DNA of 64,000 nucleotides from Cunninghamella blakesleeana (Eukaryota; Mucoromycota; Mucoromycetes; Mucorales; Cunninghamellaceae), in contig JAFCIZ010000001.1 of NCBI GenBank assembly GCA_017871115.1, forward strand, positions 6,756,001 through 6,820,000. The letters are read 5' to 3'. Below the pieces are notes generated by a model. The model made no database searches. It worked only from the letters and a program-made list of their open reading frames with translations, and was not told the origin of the DNA. This document shows, in pieces, positions 40,034 to 52,407 of the stretch. Numbering within the stretch: the first letter of the stretch is position 1; the number at the start of each line of letters is the position of its first letter. Made by a program: the position numbers and the translations under genes.

Positions 40034-41692
40034 ATGAGTTCCGTTTCATCTTATGAAGGTAGCGAAAAAGAGCTTTTTCACCAGCGTACCTGGGATGGTC
40101 TTACACCTCGCCAAGCTTATTTGCGCAAAACGGATCTTTTGGATGCATATGATAATACAAAGTCTTCTCGTGATACAGATACTTGGAGCGTAGCAGCTAC
40201 TGTGGATGATCAAGAGTCAGTTATCAGTACTAATACACAAAAGAGTCGTTTGATTCAAGATGCCGAAGAAGAAGATGACAATATGATACTTGATGGTATT
40301 CCCAATTCAACTTCTTTATTAAATAACAACAACAGCAACAATCATAATAATAATAATAATAATATTAGATTTGAATTAGAGGATGATATTGGGGCTTTAG
40401 ATATTGATACCATTGCAAGCCAAGGTGATGATGAAAAATATGCGAGATCTCTAACTTCAAGGTCGGTTGCTGCTGAATATGGGGATAGAACAACGGATGG
40501 ATTTGGAAGTGAGCTTAGCTTAACTCATGATGATGTGGATGACGATATTATTGACGATGATAATAGTAGTCTTCACCACCTTGATGAAAATAATATGTAC
40601 AATAATAATAAAAACAGCATCAATCGTAATAATCACGATGATATTCATCATTCTAATGATATAGATGATGATATGATTCATGGTCATGACCATCTTAATA
40701 CTGATAATCATAGCAAAAATCACAGTAATAGTAATAATCATAATAATACCAACACCAGTCACCATAATAATAAAGAAAATTCTAGAAGACATCATAAACA
40801 CCACCATCATCATCATTCAAATACTGTAGCTGTTGATGATTGTATTAGAGCACCAACAGAACCCCAACCAAGTATTGCTACAGTAGATAAATCTTATAGT
40901 CATCTTTTGGAAGAAAATGAAATATTGCAAGCACAGTTAAGACAAATGGAAATAACAACCAAACAGCAACAAGAAATCATTTCTACCTTACAATCACATC
41001 ATCAACCTTATCAATTATCATCCCATGAAGAATTGAATTCAGCTATTTTATCACAACAATTAACCAAATGGGCAGAATTGGTCGCAGGATTTGCTAAAAC
41101 ATGGACAAAGACAGCTTTACATCAACGTCAGGTAGAAGAGGATTTATTTCATCATGTTTTGGAATATTATTTACATCCATTACCTTTTGGTACAGAAAAT
41201 CAAGTACTCCTTAATACAGCTTATCAAGATCAATTAACTCGGTTTCACAGTACACTTGGAGCTAGTTTTGCAAAATGGTATCGAAGACAAACGGTACAAT
41301 CTTTGGCTCGCAATCCCGCTACACAAGATTACCTTCATGCAGCTCGTATGCTTATTACACAACATATTTGTCATATCTTGGATGCAGATCCTGCTCAATT
41401 AACAGAATCAACAGAATGGCAATCTTTATTGGATCATTGTGCAAGGCTTTCGTTGGAGTTACATGGTGGCGAGAATGATGTGATCATTCGTTCTTTCCCT
41501 TCTGGTACACTTTATAATCAAGATATTATGACTGCCATTGATGATGATGATCATCAACATCAAGACAACACTACAACGACAGCGTCATCTACATCAAATG
41601 AAAATGATCGTCATATTAAATTAATGTTATGTCCTTTATTTATTGATGAAGATGATAATGTGTTATTACCTGCTCGTGTTATTTTAGAATAA
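40034..41692 (+). CDS. Unrecognised Asn/Asp/His-rich coiled-coil protein
   Basis: A single-exon gene of 552 residues starting MSSVSSYEGSEKELFHQRTW after AAAAA. Three regions can be seen. Residues ~1-100 are polar, with GLTPRQAYLRKTDLLDAYDN. Residues ~100-270 are Asn/Asp/His/Ser low complexity ending in RRHHKHHHHHH. Residues ~290-325 form a predicted coiled coil (SHLLEENEILQAQLRQMEIT, KQQQEIISTLQ). The C-terminal ~200 residues are globular and helical: LTKWAELVAGFAKTWTKTAL, EDLFHHVLEYYLHPLPFGTE, RQTVQSLARNPATQDYLHAA. No signal peptide, membrane helix or catalytic motif is seen. The His run may bind metal. I do not recognise a family; it may be specific to this fungal group. Confidence 0.85.
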   Translation: MSSVSSYEGSEKELFHQRTWDGLTPRQAYLRKTDLLDAYDNTKSSRDTDTWSVAATVDDQESVISTNTQKSRLIQDAEEEDDNMILDGIPNSTSLLNNNNSNNHNNNNNNIRFELEDDIGALDIDTIASQGDDEKYARSLTSRSVAAEYGDRTTDGFGSELSLTHDDVDDDIIDDDNSSLHHLDENNMYNNNKNSINRNNHDDIHHSNDIDDDMIHGHDHLNTDNHSKNHSNSNNHNNTNTSHHNNKENSRRHHKHHHHHHSNTVAVDDCIRAPTEPQPSIATVDKSYSHLLEENEILQAQLRQMEITTKQQQEIISTLQSHHQPYQLSSHEELNSAILSQQLTKWAELVAGFAKTWTKTALHQRQVEEDLFHHVLEYYLHPLPFGTENQVLLNTAYQDQLTRFHSTLGASFAKWYRRQTVQSLARNPATQDYLHAARMLITQHICHILDADPAQLTESTEWQSLLDHCARLSLELHGGENDVIIRSFPSGTLYNQDIMTAIDDDDHQHQDNTTTTASSTSNENDRHIKLMLCPLFIDEDDNVLLPARVILE

Positions 41693-42999
41693 CAGTATAT
41701 TATATTTATATTTTCTTTTCAATTATTCTCCTCTCTTATTATTTTTTCTATTTTTTTATTAAAAAAAAAGTAAAAAAAAACCTTCCTTTTTAATATTCTT
41801 CCATTTCACATAATTTATTATATACTTTTTATTTTTATTATTATTATTACTTTGTAAAAATGCATTTTTACTTTTATATATAATACTATTATTTTTCCTA
41901 TTCCTCTTTTTCTATTACATAATTACCTTTTTTTTTCTTTTCTCTTTTTATCGATTTTATTTTGCTGTTTTATTATTATAGGTAAAAATTATTGTAGTTC
42001 TATTTATTCGCTATTTTTATCTTTATATATACATATCTACTGGAAAATAAATAGTGACAATATATTTATATATATAAAAAGAAAAACATATCAAACCAAA
42101 AATTCTCATTCAGAAGTTTAGTGATAATAATCATAGTAATACAAAATAATATGATCAACAAATAAACAACCCTCATGACGAAAAAAAAAAAAGAAAAATG
42201 GTGTATGAGTATAATATCTAGATTGAAAGATACTAATCGTTACTTTAGAATACATGGCTAAAAAATACATATGTAAAAAATAATGGTAGTCTTTTTCTTT
42301 TTCTTTTTTTCTTTTTTTTCTGTAAAAAATTAAAAAAACCTTCATTTCATTTTTGAGGTACTCTTCGTTAATAAATATTCATATAATAATATCAATCAAT
42401 TCTCTAGAACCTAAAGTTTCCAAATAATATTTAAAATAAATGATTTTATAATATATTGGCTGGGAGAATAAAATATAAAAAAGCTATTAGAATACCCCTT
42501 GACATTTGAAAAAATGAAAATCAAGAGATGGTTTCACTCTTAATTATTTTTTGACTGTAAATAGTGAATTTTTTTTATTTTTTTTATTTTTTTATTTTTA
42601 TTTTTTTTTTGATTAACATATATCATATAAATGCAAAAATTTATATTATGTATCGATTGTTAAAGAATGAAAAGAAAGAAAAAATGTTTACGTGGAAAAT
42701 AAGACCTCGCTTTTATTTTAAACTGATTTTTCGATTATTATCTCTTGAATATGTATCTTTTTTTTTATCCCATAAATGTAATAGTAATTTTATTTTATTT
42801 ATCTTTTAACAAAGCTTCAGTAGTAAAAATAAAATTTAATTGTAACAATAATAATAATAATAATAACAATCTTCCAGAGAATTAATTAAAGTATAAGTAA
42901 AAAAGAAATTAAAAGACGTAATATAAATCTATTATACAAAGAGTATGCATTTAGTATTAAACTTGTAAAATAAAAATAATAAAATGAAATAAAGCATGA
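41693..42999. other. Convergent intergenic region
   Basis: About 1.3 kb between two convergent genes. It is pyrimidine-rich on the left and A/T-rich on the right. Frames at 42118-42345 (minus) and 42564-42809 (plus) are Phe/Lys/Tyr low complexity and are not called. No repeat family or RNA gene is seen. Confidence 0.5.
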
Positions 43000-45375
43000 T
43001 CACTTTTTCATAAACCCTTGATGTATTTCTTCCAAAGTTAAGTTTGCAGTCTAAGTTTGTGTAATGTTAATAATAATAAAAAGAAATGAAAAAAATTAGT
43101 CAAATTAGCTACTTTAGCCAGTTCTTATTAAAAATTATATTATTATTTTGTTATACCTCTGGAACTAAGAAATAAATAAAAATCCATAAAACAATAGAAA
43201 GACCAGCATAAAAGAAATAAGTACCACCCGTAGTTATTGCCTCCGTCAAGGATAGAAAGGATGTAGAAACGATTAAATTACAAATCCAATTTACCGCAGT
43301 TGAGATACCATTAGCTTTTCCTCTCATAGATGTTGTAAATATTTCACTTTGAATTAACCATGGATTATATCCCAAACCTAAAGCGTAGCTTGCAACATAA
43401 ACGATTAAAGAAGTGATTAAAACACCAGTAATAGCTTTATCATTACTACGAGGTGGGCATCCAGTGGGACTATCAAAGATATCATCAGGGTTTGTACCAT
43501 TTTTGGCAACGCAAAAGTTTCTACTGGAAGACCAAACACAACCATCATCCATCACACATCTTGCACAGTGACTAGAATAATCTCCACAATTGTTTTGTTT
43601 TGGAATGAATCCTAAATTTTTATGAAATAAATAAAATAAGAAAATATACGTTTGATGAATAATACACTACTTTTTTTATTAATATATTTATTAGTATCAT
43701 AATTATTTTACCTTGCTGGGCACCAAAGGTAGCACCAAGTGATATTAAACCTGCAACCATCACTAACATTGAAATAATTAATATCTTACGTCTTCCTATA
43801 CGATCGATTGATAATACTGCCACTAAGGTGAATAACATGTTAGTAACCGATACAATAATGGCTACTGTTGTCGAGTCTTGATTACTTCTAAACCCTGCCA
43901 TTCTTAATATGGTTGCTGCATAATACATTGCTGCATTAAATCCAGATAATTGTTGAGCTGCTTGAAGTAAACATGCTAAAAGAAGAAGAAAAATTAATAC
44001 TATTGCCATTGGTATTCTTTATAAAAGATATGGAGGAGTCTTTTTTTTTAAAAAAAAAAAATATAGATATAAAGTGGACTTACCAATAATAAGAGGTTTA
44101 TAATGTTCTACTTTCTTGAAATCAGAGAATTTACCAGATTGACTAATAGCAATATCATTCACAATGTTTTTAATTTCTTCATCAATAAATTCATCAGTGG
44201 CTTTATTTCCATAAATCTTTCTAATGACTTTTTTAGCTTCTTCTTGTCTACCAGAAATAATCAATTGTCGAGGTGATTCAGGTAAAAATGCAATAAAGAC
44301 CAATTGAATCAGAGGAGGAATGGCTGCTACACCAAACATATATCTCCATCCTTCATGTACATTGGCAAAGGCAATATTGAATATATAAGCCACTACTTGA
44401 CCAAAAGTAATAACTAGTGTATTTAATGTTGTTAATTTACCACGGATTTCTTTAGGTGCAATTTCGCCTTTTTTTTTTAAAAAAAAAAAGAATATTTAAA
44501 TGTTTGATCCATTTCGATACAGTTTTTCTGTGTAACAATTTCCTTTTTTTTTTGACTTACTAATAAAAACAGGTACAATCATGGATGCGACGCCTACGCC
44601 TACACCAACAACTAAACGGCCAACAAGTAAACAAGCAAAGTTAGGAGACAAAGCCATTAATAAAGCGCCAGCAATAAAAACAATTGATGAGAATAATATT
44701 AATAACTATTATAATTAAATAATAATAAAGAAAGGGTGAGAAAAAAAATCCAGAATATTTAAAGTTTCTATGTGTAACTAGTCCATCATCATTATTATTA
44801 TTTCACTCTTTATTTTTTTATTTTTTAGTTACCTTTCTACCATATTTATCAGAACACTATTTCATGATACAAATATAAAAAATTATATATATATTAAACC
44901 ATGTATATAAAGAAAAAAATTCTTTTTATGTAACAATATATAAATATACTTACAATACCAGCAAAAATCGCTCCGAAAATCGCTCCAAAAGTAAGAGCAC
45001 CCACTACTATTTCTTTTTCCTCTGTGCTAAGATTAAATTCGTCTTGAATAGGTTTAAGTACACCAGATATAACTAGTTATAACGTACATTATATATAAAA
45101 AAAAAGAGTAGATATATACATATATATATTAACAAGGGTTTCAGTCATTTTATTTTATTTATTTATGAACTAATCATTGATCTATTTACCACCAGTATCG
45201 TAACCAAAGAGTAACCCTAATTAATTTAAATAATAATAAATATTATGTTTTGTATAAATATAAATTCATGCAATTATGTTTGATATATAAATAACTAAAA
45301 TATACTATTATTATTATTTTATCAGGTTTGTATACCTCCTACAGTTGCAAATGCTGCAATAGAATATGCATTCAT
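43000..45375 (-). CDS. Inositol/sugar MFS transporter with PSI-like loop
   Basis: Sugar-porter family membrane protein, likely a proton-coupled myo-inositol transporter. Start ATG at 45373-45375 (MNAYSIAAFATVGG), stop TGA at 43000-43002 after EEIHQGFMKK. Signatures in order: LLFGYDTGVISGVLKP, CSDKYGRK (the R-X-G-R type motif), VGRLVVGVGVGVASMIVPVF, SEIAPKEIRGKL, LPESPRQLIISGR, LLQAAQQLSGFNAAMYYAAT, DRIGRRKILI and LVPETANLTLEEI. The loop between helices 9 and 10 has CGDYSSHCARCVMDDGCVW and further cysteines, a PSI-like insert as in plant INT and animal HMIT inositol transporters. Two tiny exons, 45190-45216 (27 nt) and 44833-44856 (24 nt), encode the first two signatures. The exact substrate is inferred. 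Confidence 0.88.
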
Positions 45376-46653
45376 TTTGATATATATATAATCTAGTACG
45401 ATTAAGATATTTTATAAAAGGAAAAGAAGAAAGGATATAATTACAATTTTTTTTTAAAAAAAAATAAAAGAAATAAGATTAAATGAATTAATAGAAAAAT
45501 ATATATATATAAGAAAGGGAACTATAACATAAGTATATAAAATATAATATAAAAAATAAAAGTGAAGAAAAGAAAGAAGGAAGGAATGAACGAAAAAAAA
45601 AAATACTCAGATATATTTCGACCAAATTAAGTATCGCCGCTATTTAAAAAATAAAGGAACAATTTTTAAAAAGAAGTTAATCCGAACAAAACCAATCAAT
45701 TTTTATTATCCTTTTTTATTTAACATATGAAAAATGTCAAACCATATAACTTTAATATTCTAGATGGATTTTGTATATAAAATTGATATTATATATATAT
45801 TCCTATATGCCTTTATTTTATTATTTTACTAATGTATTTAAAAGTGCGATACACGTGCCATCATTGCTACTATTTCCCCGCTATTGGGTATAACCATAGA
45901 TTTATATTCTGTGATGAACTGTGTAAAAATGATAAAAAAGTTTATTTATTTATAACTAAATTTATCTACTAACTTTTATACTAATTACCCTTTTCTAATA
46001 TTAGGTAATCATATTCATGCAAGTATATACTTAATATAAAATACTAAAACTCACTATTCATGGTGGACTATAGCTTGAGTACTACCGTGTAACCAATAAC
46101 ATAAAAAAAAAACTTGGAGGATTTATTTGTAAAAATAATAATAGTATATACGTATATGTATATATATCTGAGTGTTAAATAATATAGAAATTCTTATATA
46201 TATAAATATAGAGTTTTATTAATATAAGATAGTATAATGATATGATCAACTTACTCTGATCGCTATTATATGAAGATCTTTAGTAATTATTTATTGGCCA
46301 ATCACAATCAAGAGAAACGTGTTATGAATATACCCACAATTTTTTCTCTTTTTTTAATATATTTCTATCAATTTACTTTTTCAAATAAAGTATAAAACGA
46401 TATTTCTTTTTTATACATATAATTTTTGTATATATGTCTACGTTTATTGCTAATAAATAAATACATAGCTTTATTACAAAGTATTATTTTCTTTATTTTT
46501 ATAATTATATTGAAAACTCAGTCACTATTGAAAAATTTATATTCAATTTTTATTTTTTAATTTTTTAATTTTTCGCCCTTTCTCTCTCTCTCTCTTTTTT
46601 TTTTTTTTACTCCACTCAGTCCTTTTTTTAAAAAAATAAAATAAAATATTTAT
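45376..46653. other. Divergent promoter region (inositol transporter / SS18-like)
   Basis: About 1.28 kb with both promoters. Possible sites are a CACGTG E-box at about 45853-45858 and a CCAAT element in TTGGCCAATCACAATC at about 46292-46307. A T9/A9 palindrome lies at 45447-45464, and a CT-rich leader precedes the ATG at 46654. Use of these sites is not shown. Confidence 0.4.
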
Positions 46654-48619
46654 ATGAATCCGTTCCCAGGAACTCAAAATAATACATATGGGTACAATCC
46701 CAATATGATGACAGATCCTAATATGGGTAACATTGATCAATACTTGGCAGATCCTAATGGTTTACAACGTTTACCACTTCAACAACAACAGGCTTTTTTA
46801 GCTGCAAAACAACAACAACAACAACAAATGTATAATCAAAATAATCCAGCCAACTTTACTTCTTTAGAAAATGGTACAAGTAGCATAGGTACTCCTACTA
46901 TGAATGTTTCCATGGATCAACAACGTGTCATGGCCGCTGCTGCTGCTGCCGCTGCCGCTGGAAGTGGTGTTTCAACTCCATCTATTTCTCCTATTGCTGC
47001 TTCTAATAACTTTCGCCCTCCTACAAACTTATCACAGCAAGCTTGGTTAGCGAAACAACAACAACAAATGATGCTTCAACGTATGGATGAAACTCAAAGA
47101 CGTCAGTTTCTTATGATGCAACAACAACGTCAGCAACAATTGCTTCAACAACAACAGCAGTTACAACAGCAGCAACAACTACAACAGCAACAGCTTCAGC
47201 AAAAGCAGCAGCAACCGTCTCCTCCTCCTCAACAAATACAACAGCAACAACAACCTACACCTCTACAAGCTCAGCAAATACCAAAGAATATGCCTAGTGC
47301 TTCTCCTACTACTAGTTTAAATAATGATTCCGAAGTTATTGTCAATACAAATACTACTCTAAACGACTCTTCTAAAAAAAATGATACTGATATCAATGCT
47401 AAAAGGGTAGAAACGGTAAGTGATAATGGAATAATATATATGAGGACTATTATTATTAATATTTATAAAAAAAGAATGAAAAAGCAAAAGAATAAGCGTG
47501 TATATAAATTAAACATGATTATAGATAAGGCATATTCATTCTCGTTATTTTACTACATATATAACATCATTTATTACTAGGTCCTTGCTATGAATCAAGA
47601 ACTTATAAGATTATGTATTTTGCATCAAGCTGAACCACAACAAAATATTGATATACCACTGTAATTTATTCTATAGTTAAATAAATAAATATATGTATAA
47701 ATAGTTATAATTTTATAAATGCTTATATCCTTTTTTTTTTATACATATATAGATATCAATCAAGACTTCAATCAAATTTAACCTATCTTGCAACTATGGC
47801 AGATATTTCAATGGTGAAGCCAGGAGAGGTAAAAAAATAAAAAATAAAAAATATCATTAATAATATAAATAATTATAATAAGATTAAGGGGCGTATAAAG
47901 AGTTGGGACAAATATATAAATAGAATTAAGTAAATTATTAACTTGTTATATTAATGTATATCGTGTTTTGTTTTATAATATTTTTAGGAATATAAAACAC
48001 CTTCACCGCCAGATTTATCAGATTTACCTCCTCCTAAAAATGAAATCACTATGAAAGTACAGCATTATTTATCTGTAGCCCAACAACTTTTTAAAGATTC
48101 CTTAGCTAATAACAATATTAATAATAATAATAATAATAATAGCACTAATAATAATGAAATTAATAAAAATAATTCATCCAGTTCTCCATATACTCAACAC
48201 AGTGGACCACCACCTACGCCTACTCGTATGCAAGCGTCATCGCCTGTTGTGTCTGAAAGACCACCATCACAACCTCAAACTCCTCAACAACAACATAGAT
48301 CATCTCCTGCTCCTCAACCAACACAGCAATCTACACCCCAAGGAACACCTCAAATGCAACCACAATCTACACCTCAAGGAACTCCAATTATGCAACATCA
48401 AGGTACTCCACAGATGCAACCACAAGGTACTCCACAAATGCAACCACAAGGTACTCCACAAATGCAACCACAGGGTACACCTCAGATGCAACCACAAGGC
48501 ACTCCACATATATCACAACAATCTACTCCTCAGTTACAACCTCAACAACCACCAAATCAAACTATACCACAATCTACACAAGCATTACAGCAACAGCAAC
48601 AACAACAAGCATTTAATCC

Positions 48620-48650
<31 letters not shown>

Positions 48651-48878
48651 ATGTTACGTCATCAACAAGTATTAACTGCATTAAGGCAACAGCAATTATA
48701 TCAACAGCAACAGCAACAGCAAGGAGTTGTTAAAATACCAAATAGTATGGGAGGTATGCAAGGTAATCCAGCTATGATGGGAGGAATGGATCCACAAACA
48801 TTATTATTAAGACAGCAACAATTTGCACAACAAGCAGCAATGGCTCAACAAGCAGCTTTAGCTCGTCAACAACAACAA

Positions 48879-48910
<32 letters not shown>

Positions 48911-49540
48911 AGCTATTATGGCAGGCAATATGGGATTACCAATATCTTCAGCTTCAGTACCAAATATGCATGGAAACATAACACCTGATATGATGTTAAA
49001 TTATATGAACCCATCAGCTATGGTTTCTTCATCACCAATGAGTCAGCATTCCTATATAGATAATAGTAATAATAATATGGCTTCAGCAGGGCCTACAAGT
49101 ACCCCATTAACGCCTACCATATCAGCAAGTATGACGGCTGTATCAACACCAACAATAACACCTACTGCATCCATGTCTGCAGTTACAACTGCAAATATGT
49201 CAACTCCATTAGCATCTACCCCTACTACTACATCTGCAATAATGAATTCTACATCTATGATACCATCCAATTTAACACAACCTGTAACATCAACCATAAA
49301 TAATAATAATGAAAATAATAGCAATAATAATAATAATATAAATCCAAATGAATTAATGAATGGAATGATTAATCCGTCTATGATGATGAATCCTGCAATG
49401 ATGGCTGCTGTGAATATGAATATGTATAGTGCACAACAACAACCTACAATGGATGATGGTTCTGGCAATTATCAAAATGTGATGATGATGATGCAAAGAT
49501 TACAACAACAACAATTACAACAACAACAACAGCAACATCA

Positions 49541-49544
<4 letters not shown>
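46654..49544 (+). CDS. SS18/SSXT-domain polyQ protein, probable SWI/SNF-associated coactivator
   Basis: Four exons (46654-47415, 47581-47660, 47753-47828, 47988-49544) encode 824 residues. A conserved block at ~255-305 spans three exons: VLAMNQELIRLCILHQAEP, LYQSRLQSNLTYLATMADIS. Its N-x-x-LI...YQ-x-L-x-x-NL-YLA-MAD pattern is that of the SSXT/SNH domain of animal SS18 and plant GIF/AN3, which bind SWI/SNF-type remodelers. The rest is low complexity: polyGln, polyAla (~residues 89-97), Pro/Thr-rich and Met-rich stretches. A tandem octapeptide repeat lies at 48330-48510. No DNA-binding domain is seen, fitting a coactivator. Assignment rests on the short domain; partners in this organism are inferred. 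Confidence 0.82.
48330..48520 (+). repeat. In-frame 24-bp minisatellite (GTPQMQPQ repeat)
   Basis: About seven imperfect 24-base units encode GTPQMQPQ or variants (STPQ-, GTPIMQHQ). Units differ mostly at third codon positions (CCACAA/CCTCAA), so the repeat is old enough to have drifted while the protein is kept. It is inside exon 4 of the SS18-like gene. Confidence 0.9.
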
Positions 49545-49576
<32 letters not shown>

Positions 49577-50239
49577 AATCCATTTATAAAAATACAATGA
49601 AATAATATTCATAATAACCATAATTATAATAAACGAAAAACCAAAACTAAAAAAAAAGCTTATATACAAGTGATGAAGGAAATTTTTTATTGTAAAGGAT
49701 TAATAGATGAAACGAAATAAAAAAAAAACTGCATAAATGTAACATATGATTATGTTGATAATGGTATTTATTTGATGAAAAGTGTCAACTAAATTAAAAA
49801 ATTAAAAATTAAAAATAAAATAATGATAAAAGTTTTATGGTGTGAAACAATATTTTCTATTATTTGTGATCAATTTATTATTTGTTCAAAGGATAATCAA
49901 CATTTAGCATTATTATTATTGACCTAAAAAAATATTCCGTTGGATTCTTGGTATTCAATTTTAATAAGTATAGCTTAATAATAATAGTAAAAAAAAAAAA
50001 GAAAAGAAAAGAAAAAAGAAAGATTTAACAAACAAACAAATAAATAAATTGATAGCGTAATAAATATTACATTTATAAATATATATCTCTCTTTTTTTTT
50101 AAGCTACTTATTTTCTACCTTCTTTTTTTTATACATCTTTTATTTTATATTTAGATCTATCAATAGAAAATAATAAAATAAAATATATAAAAAAAAGTGG
50201 AAAGCTATCTATCAATAACAAAAATCGCAAAGTAGTATC
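49545..50239. other. Intergenic region with (AT)n
   Basis: An (AT)n microsatellite begins directly after the SS18-like stop (about 49545-49571). The rest is A-rich. Purine-rich AAAGAAAAG tracts at 49990-50030 precede the chitin deacetylase leader. Confidence 0.5.
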
Positions 50240-51943
50240 ATGTTAAAAATAACAAGCCTAGCCAGTTTTCTATTGATCATGAATGGGTTAATGGAAAGCA
50301 AGAACATGGTTTATGGAGAAATTTTAGCTCAAGCATCACCAGCATGGTTAAGTCATGTCCCATTACCCACCAATTCTATATTAAAACAAGCTTATCCTAA
50401 AGATACTGAGATCAAAATGGTTGAACTGAACCAGTTCATGACCCAATTAGATATGTCTAAATATCCTGAACCTTTAAAACAACCACCTGGTAACCATCCA
50501 GAAATACAAAATGTAATGAAACAAATTGATTGGTCTAAAGTTCCCAAGATACAACCTAGAAAAGTCAATAATTTTATGTTGGATACTGCTTCGTATAATA
50601 CAGCTGCTGATCCGGATTGTTGGTGGTCGGCAAGTACTTGTAAGAGACCAAAATTAGATTATTTACCTGAAGACGTCTATTATTGCCCTCAAAGTGGTCA
50701 TTGGGGTTTGAATTATGATGATGGACCATATAAAAAATGGTACCCTATCAATGAAGAGGATAAACAATTCGATCAACCTAGATTTTATAACTATTTATTA
50801 CAACAAGAAAAACAAAAAGCTACCTTATTTTGTAAGTTACGAAAAAAAAAATTCAATTTTTTTGTTCTCAACTTCAAAACAATAATACAAATATAAATGT
50901 GTAAAAAAAAGCCGTTACTAATAATCACCCTACATATATATATATTACCTTCAACATAATTATGTTAATTAGTTGTTGGTTCCAATGTAGTGAAATTCCC
51001 TGATGCTGCTCAACGTGCATTAAATGATGGACATACAATTTGTTCACATACTTGGTCTCATCCACAAATGACAACTTTAACAGATGAAGAAATTGTTGGG
51101 CAATTATATTGGACTCACCGTGCCATCAAAGAAGTATTAGGTATTACCCCAAAATGCTGGCGACCTCCATTTGGTGATGTAGATGATCGTGTAAGAGCTA
51201 TCGCTTGGCAAATGGGTATGAGAACCTTTTTATGGGATCAAGATTCTTTTGATTGGAATATGGTACGTATATTTTTTTATTGTTATTATTATTTTAGTAG
51301 CCATAGCAATAGCACAAGGATTATTTAAACTAATATATGATTACTTTTATATATTTATTTATATATTTATAGTATGGTGGTCCTTCTCAAGGTAAATTAA
51401 CAGCTGAAGTCGTTGATGGATATTTCCAAAAATGGATTGAAAAGCAAGTGAATCAAAAAGATGTAGAAACTAGAGGTCATATTACTCTTGTAAGTGTTTT
51501 CTTTTACTTTATTAATATTAAATAAATAAAAAAAGCTAAAAGAAGGGCATAAAAAGGAAGGGATATTTTAGTAATTTCTTGTATATAATTATATAATTAT
51601 ATAATTATATATATATTAGGAACATGAGAACAGTAATTCTACAATTTTAACAGCAGAAAAATGGTTGCCAAAATTACAAAAATCATTTAAAGTCATGCCA
51701 ATTCATCAATGCCTCGATGATGCTCACCCTTATTGGGAAAAACAATGGGTATATCCAACCTTATCCAACCCAACACCTACAACAAATAGTAATAATGATG
51801 ATAAAACAAATAATCCTTCAAGCGGACAAAATCCAAACCCAAGTCCTTCTGCTTTATTAACGCTTTCTTCTTCCTCATCTTTTAATTGCGTTTTGTCCTT
51901 TTATACTTTTATTTGTATATTTTTAGCCTTTTATTTCTTTTAA
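50240..51943 (+). CDS. Chitin deacetylase, secreted and probably GPI-anchored
   Basis: Removes acetyl groups from cell-wall chitin to make chitosan. Four exons (50240-50831, 50973-51262, 51373-51489, 51620-51943) encode 440 residues. A signal-like N-terminus (LKITSLASFLLIMNGLM) is present. The polysaccharide deacetylase (NodB) core has motif 1 LNYDDGPYKKW (metal Asp), motif 2 SHTWSHPQM (metal His pair), motif 3 RPPFGDVDDR, motif 4 WDQDSFDWNM and motif 5 ITLEHENSN (catalytic His). The acceptor TTAATTAG at 50965-50972 was chosen because it gives FVGSNVVKFPDAA. The C-terminus is Ser/Asn/Pro-rich and then hydrophobic (FNCVLSFYTFICIFLAFYFF), as for a GPI signal. All active-site residues are present. 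Confidence 0.93.
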
Positions 51944-52407
51944 AGCTTTATAAATCTTTTTTATTATTTTTCCCTTTCTAAAATATCTATATATATACAT
52001 ATGTTAATCATAATATCAAACAAATTTTTAATAAAACAACAAACGATCATAATCATAATAGTTTATATTCTAAATTTAAAATTCCGTATTTATTTTTATT
52101 CCAACAGAGAGATAGCTTTTATTATTTATTTTTTTTTAATATGATAAACTTTTCAATAAACAATGGTGATCTTTTAGAAAATAAATAAATAGATAAATTT
52201 ATATATTTATATATTGAAATGAGTAGCACTTTTTTATTATTTTATTAGTGCTATAATTAAAATTTTCGGTCTCGTGACACCTTCTGTCTTTTAAAAAATA
52301 AAGCAAGTTGAAAAATTAACCCCATTCCTTTTTTTCTTCTCTTTCAATTTTATAAAATAATTTTATTAAATATATAAAAAAACTTATGTAAAATAAGAAT
52401 AAAAAAA
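51944..52407. other. Short intergenic region
   Basis: About 460 AT-rich bases between the chitin deacetylase and b5 reductase genes. Nothing beyond a CT-rich leader is recognised. Confidence 0.5.

Noticed and set aside
40520..40816. 98-codon antisense frame rich in Ile/Met/Val
   Set aside because: Antisense of the Asn/Asp/His-rich region of the 40034 gene.
48154..48675. 173-codon alternative frame in the SS18-like gene
   Set aside because: A frame-shifted reading of the CAA/CCA repeats; it has His/Leu/Asn repeats only.
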